7,719 nucleotides of DNA, taken from NCBI GenBank assembly GCA_947463775.1, contig CANHVD010000257.1, positions 1-7,719 of the forward strand. The letters are read 5' to 3'. Origin of the DNA: Planctomycetaceae bacterium. GTDB taxonomy: Bacteria; Planctomycetota; Planctomycetia; Planctomycetales; Planctomycetaceae. The stretch's first letter is position 1; each line of letters starts with the position of its first letter. This document shows positions 6,676-7,719 of the stretch, in pieces. A program made the translations under genes and the position numbers. The notes under the pieces were generated by a model. That model searched no databases and was not told the DNA's origin. It saw only the letters and a list, made by a program, of their open reading frames with translations.

Positions 6676-6720
6676 CCGAAGTCGTGAGACTTCGGACCGA
6701 ACTGTCACCAGTTTGGCTAC
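6672..6720. repeat. 49-bp twin-hairpin near-palindrome after gcvPA
   Basis: Two hairpins stand side by side. The first is CCGAAGTC-GTGA-GACTTCGG (6676-6695), a perfect 8-base stem. The second is CCGAACTG-TCAC-CAGTTTGG (6697-6716), eight pairs including one G-T. The outer ends GTAGCC (6672-6677) and GGCTAC (6715-6720) are also complementary, so the whole unit reads almost the same on both strands (19 of 24 positions per half). The two loops, GTGA and TCAC, are exact reverse complements. The gcvPA stop TAG (6673-6675) lies within the left end. It resembles a REP/BIME unit and could stabilise or attenuate the gcvPA-gcvPB mRNA. No T-run follows, so it is not a standard terminator. Confidence 0.75.
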
Positions 6721-6784
6721 ACCAGGCCGTTATTTCCGTGCCAACTCTTAGTTTCTGAATCAGCCAACACTCAGGCAGATCATC

Positions 6785-7719
6785 ATGCGAAATCAAACAG
6801 CAACTCAGCTTCTCTTCGAAATGTCACTTGCCGGTCGCGGCACTGTGGTTTTTCCAGCGAGCGATGTTCCGGAAGTCTCTTCGATTCCAGCTCTTGATGC
6901 GAAGTTTCTGGCGGAGGAAAACCTGCCACTGCCGGAGATTGCCGAGCCGGACGTTGTGCGACACTTCGTCAACCTGTCGACCCTGAACATGAGCGTTGAC
7001 TCGCACTTTTATCCGCTGGGAAGTTGTACGATGAAGTACAACCCCAAACGGCACGAACGACTGGCTCGACTTCCTCAGGCGGCCAACAGTCATCCGTACC
7101 AACCCGAGTCGCAAATTCAGGGACTGCTGAGCGTTCTCTACGAAATGCAAACGATGCTGGCCGAGATCTCCGGCCTGCCAGGCATCTCTTTGCATCCCGC
7201 GGCTGGTGCACAGGGTGAGTTCACTGCGTTACTGACGGCGGCCGCGTACTTTAAAGACAAAGGCGAGAAACGAACTCGTGTTTTGTTCCCATCGAGTGCT
7301 CATGGGACCAATCCGGCCAGTGCTGCTCTGGCGGGGTTTGAGTGTGTTCAACTTGCCGGTGGTCGCGATGGCTTCGTTGATCTGGAAGAACTGAAATCAC
7401 AGCTCGATGAACGCACTGCTGTGTTCATGGTGACGAACCCGAACACACTGGGTTTGTTCGAACGCGACATCGCAAAGGTGGCTGAACTGCTGCATGGTGT
7501 AGGCGGTCTCGTTTATATCGACGGGGCCAACATGAACGCGATCCTCGGGAAAACTCGCCCTGGCGACTTTGGCGGCGACATGATGCATTACAACGTCCAC
7601 AAGACCTTCACGGGACCTCACGGCGCTGGCGGTCCGGGAGCAGGTCCGATCGCCGTCCGTGATTTTCTTGCTCCGTTTCTACCGGCTCCGATTGTGACGT
7701 GGGATCAATCCACCAACCG
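6785..7719 (+). CDS. gcvPB: Glycine dehydrogenase (decarboxylating) subunit 2, 3' end cut by window
   Basis: This is the C-terminal, PLP-binding half of the split P protein. The frame runs open from ATG 6785 to the window end, 311 complete codons plus two bases; the family is usually about 480-500 residues, so roughly a third is missing. Conserved blocks: YPLGSCTMKYNPK 76-88, HPAAGAQGE 137-145, SSAHGTNPASAA 170-181, MVTNPNTLGLFE 215-226, YIDGANMNAI 244-253, and the cofactor site HYNVHKTFTGPHGAGGPG 268-285, where Lys273 should form the Schiff base with PLP. It follows gcvPA by 109 bases, a gap largely taken by a palindromic element, but order and strand imply one functional unit. The ribosome site is weak (AGGCAGA at about 6773-6779). 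The conserved residues show no sign of decay. Confidence 0.96.
   Translation, partial: MRNQTATQLLFEMSLAGRGTVVFPASDVPEVSSIPALDAKFLAEENLPLPEIAEPDVVRHFVNLSTLNMSVDSHFYPLGSCTMKYNPKRHERLARLPQAANSHPYQPESQIQGLLSVLYEMQTMLAEISGLPGISLHPAAGAQGEFTALLTAAAYFKDKGEKRTRVLFPSSAHGTNPASAALAGFECVQLAGGRDGFVDLEELKSQLDERTAVFMVTNPNTLGLFERDIAKVAELLHGVGGLVYIDGANMNAILGKTRPGDFGGDMMHYNVHKTFTGPHGAGGPGAGPIAVRDFLAPFLPAPIVTWDQSTN

Noticed and set aside
6676..6716. Rho-independent terminator after gcvPA
   Set aside because: The stems are strong but no T-tract follows, the unit has mirrored ends, and gcvPB of the same complex lies directly downstream.

Overview
The window looks like chromosomal DNA of a planctomycete (Planctomycetes/Pirellulales-type). 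This is inferred from a membrane-anchored Hanks-type kinase, an exported FG-GAP/VCBS repeat protein, scattered single genes on both strands with loose spacing, weak Shine-Dalgarno signals, and REP-like palindromes between genes. No 16S or other marker gene is present, so the assignment is provisional.

Left part (1-3601). An exported calcium-motif repeat protein runs leftward off the edge (1-783, minus). It is divergent from a Ser/Thr protein kinase (1101-2465, plus). The kinase converges on a class I SAM-dependent methyltransferase (2520-3254, minus). These three share no visible pathway.

Middle part (3602-4602). Two tightly spaced plus-strand genes follow: a low-molecular-weight phosphatase whose active-site loop resembles the protein-arginine phosphatase YwlE, and ribose-5-phosphate isomerase B. 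Only 5 bases separate them, so they are probably co-transcribed. The order phosphatase then rpiB recalls ywlE-ywlF of Bacillus.

Right part (4774-7719). The glycine cleavage genes gcvH, gcvPA and gcvPB lie in order on the plus strand; gcvPB is cut by the window end. GcvPA and GcvPB form the two-subunit P protein, which decarboxylates glycine and passes the aminomethyl group to the lipoyl lysine of GcvH. The T protein (gcvT) and the L protein are not in the window.

The most unusual feature is the content of the gaps around the gcv genes. The gap before gcvH holds a 70-bp element with 9-bp terminal inverted repeats and three internal palindromes. The gap between gcvH and gcvPA holds an imperfect palindrome. 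The gap between gcvPA and gcvPB begins with a 49-bp near-palindrome made of two hairpins, and the gcvPA stop codon lies inside its outer arm. No clear new multi-gene system was found. These elements and the YwlE-like phosphatase are the items most worth following up.
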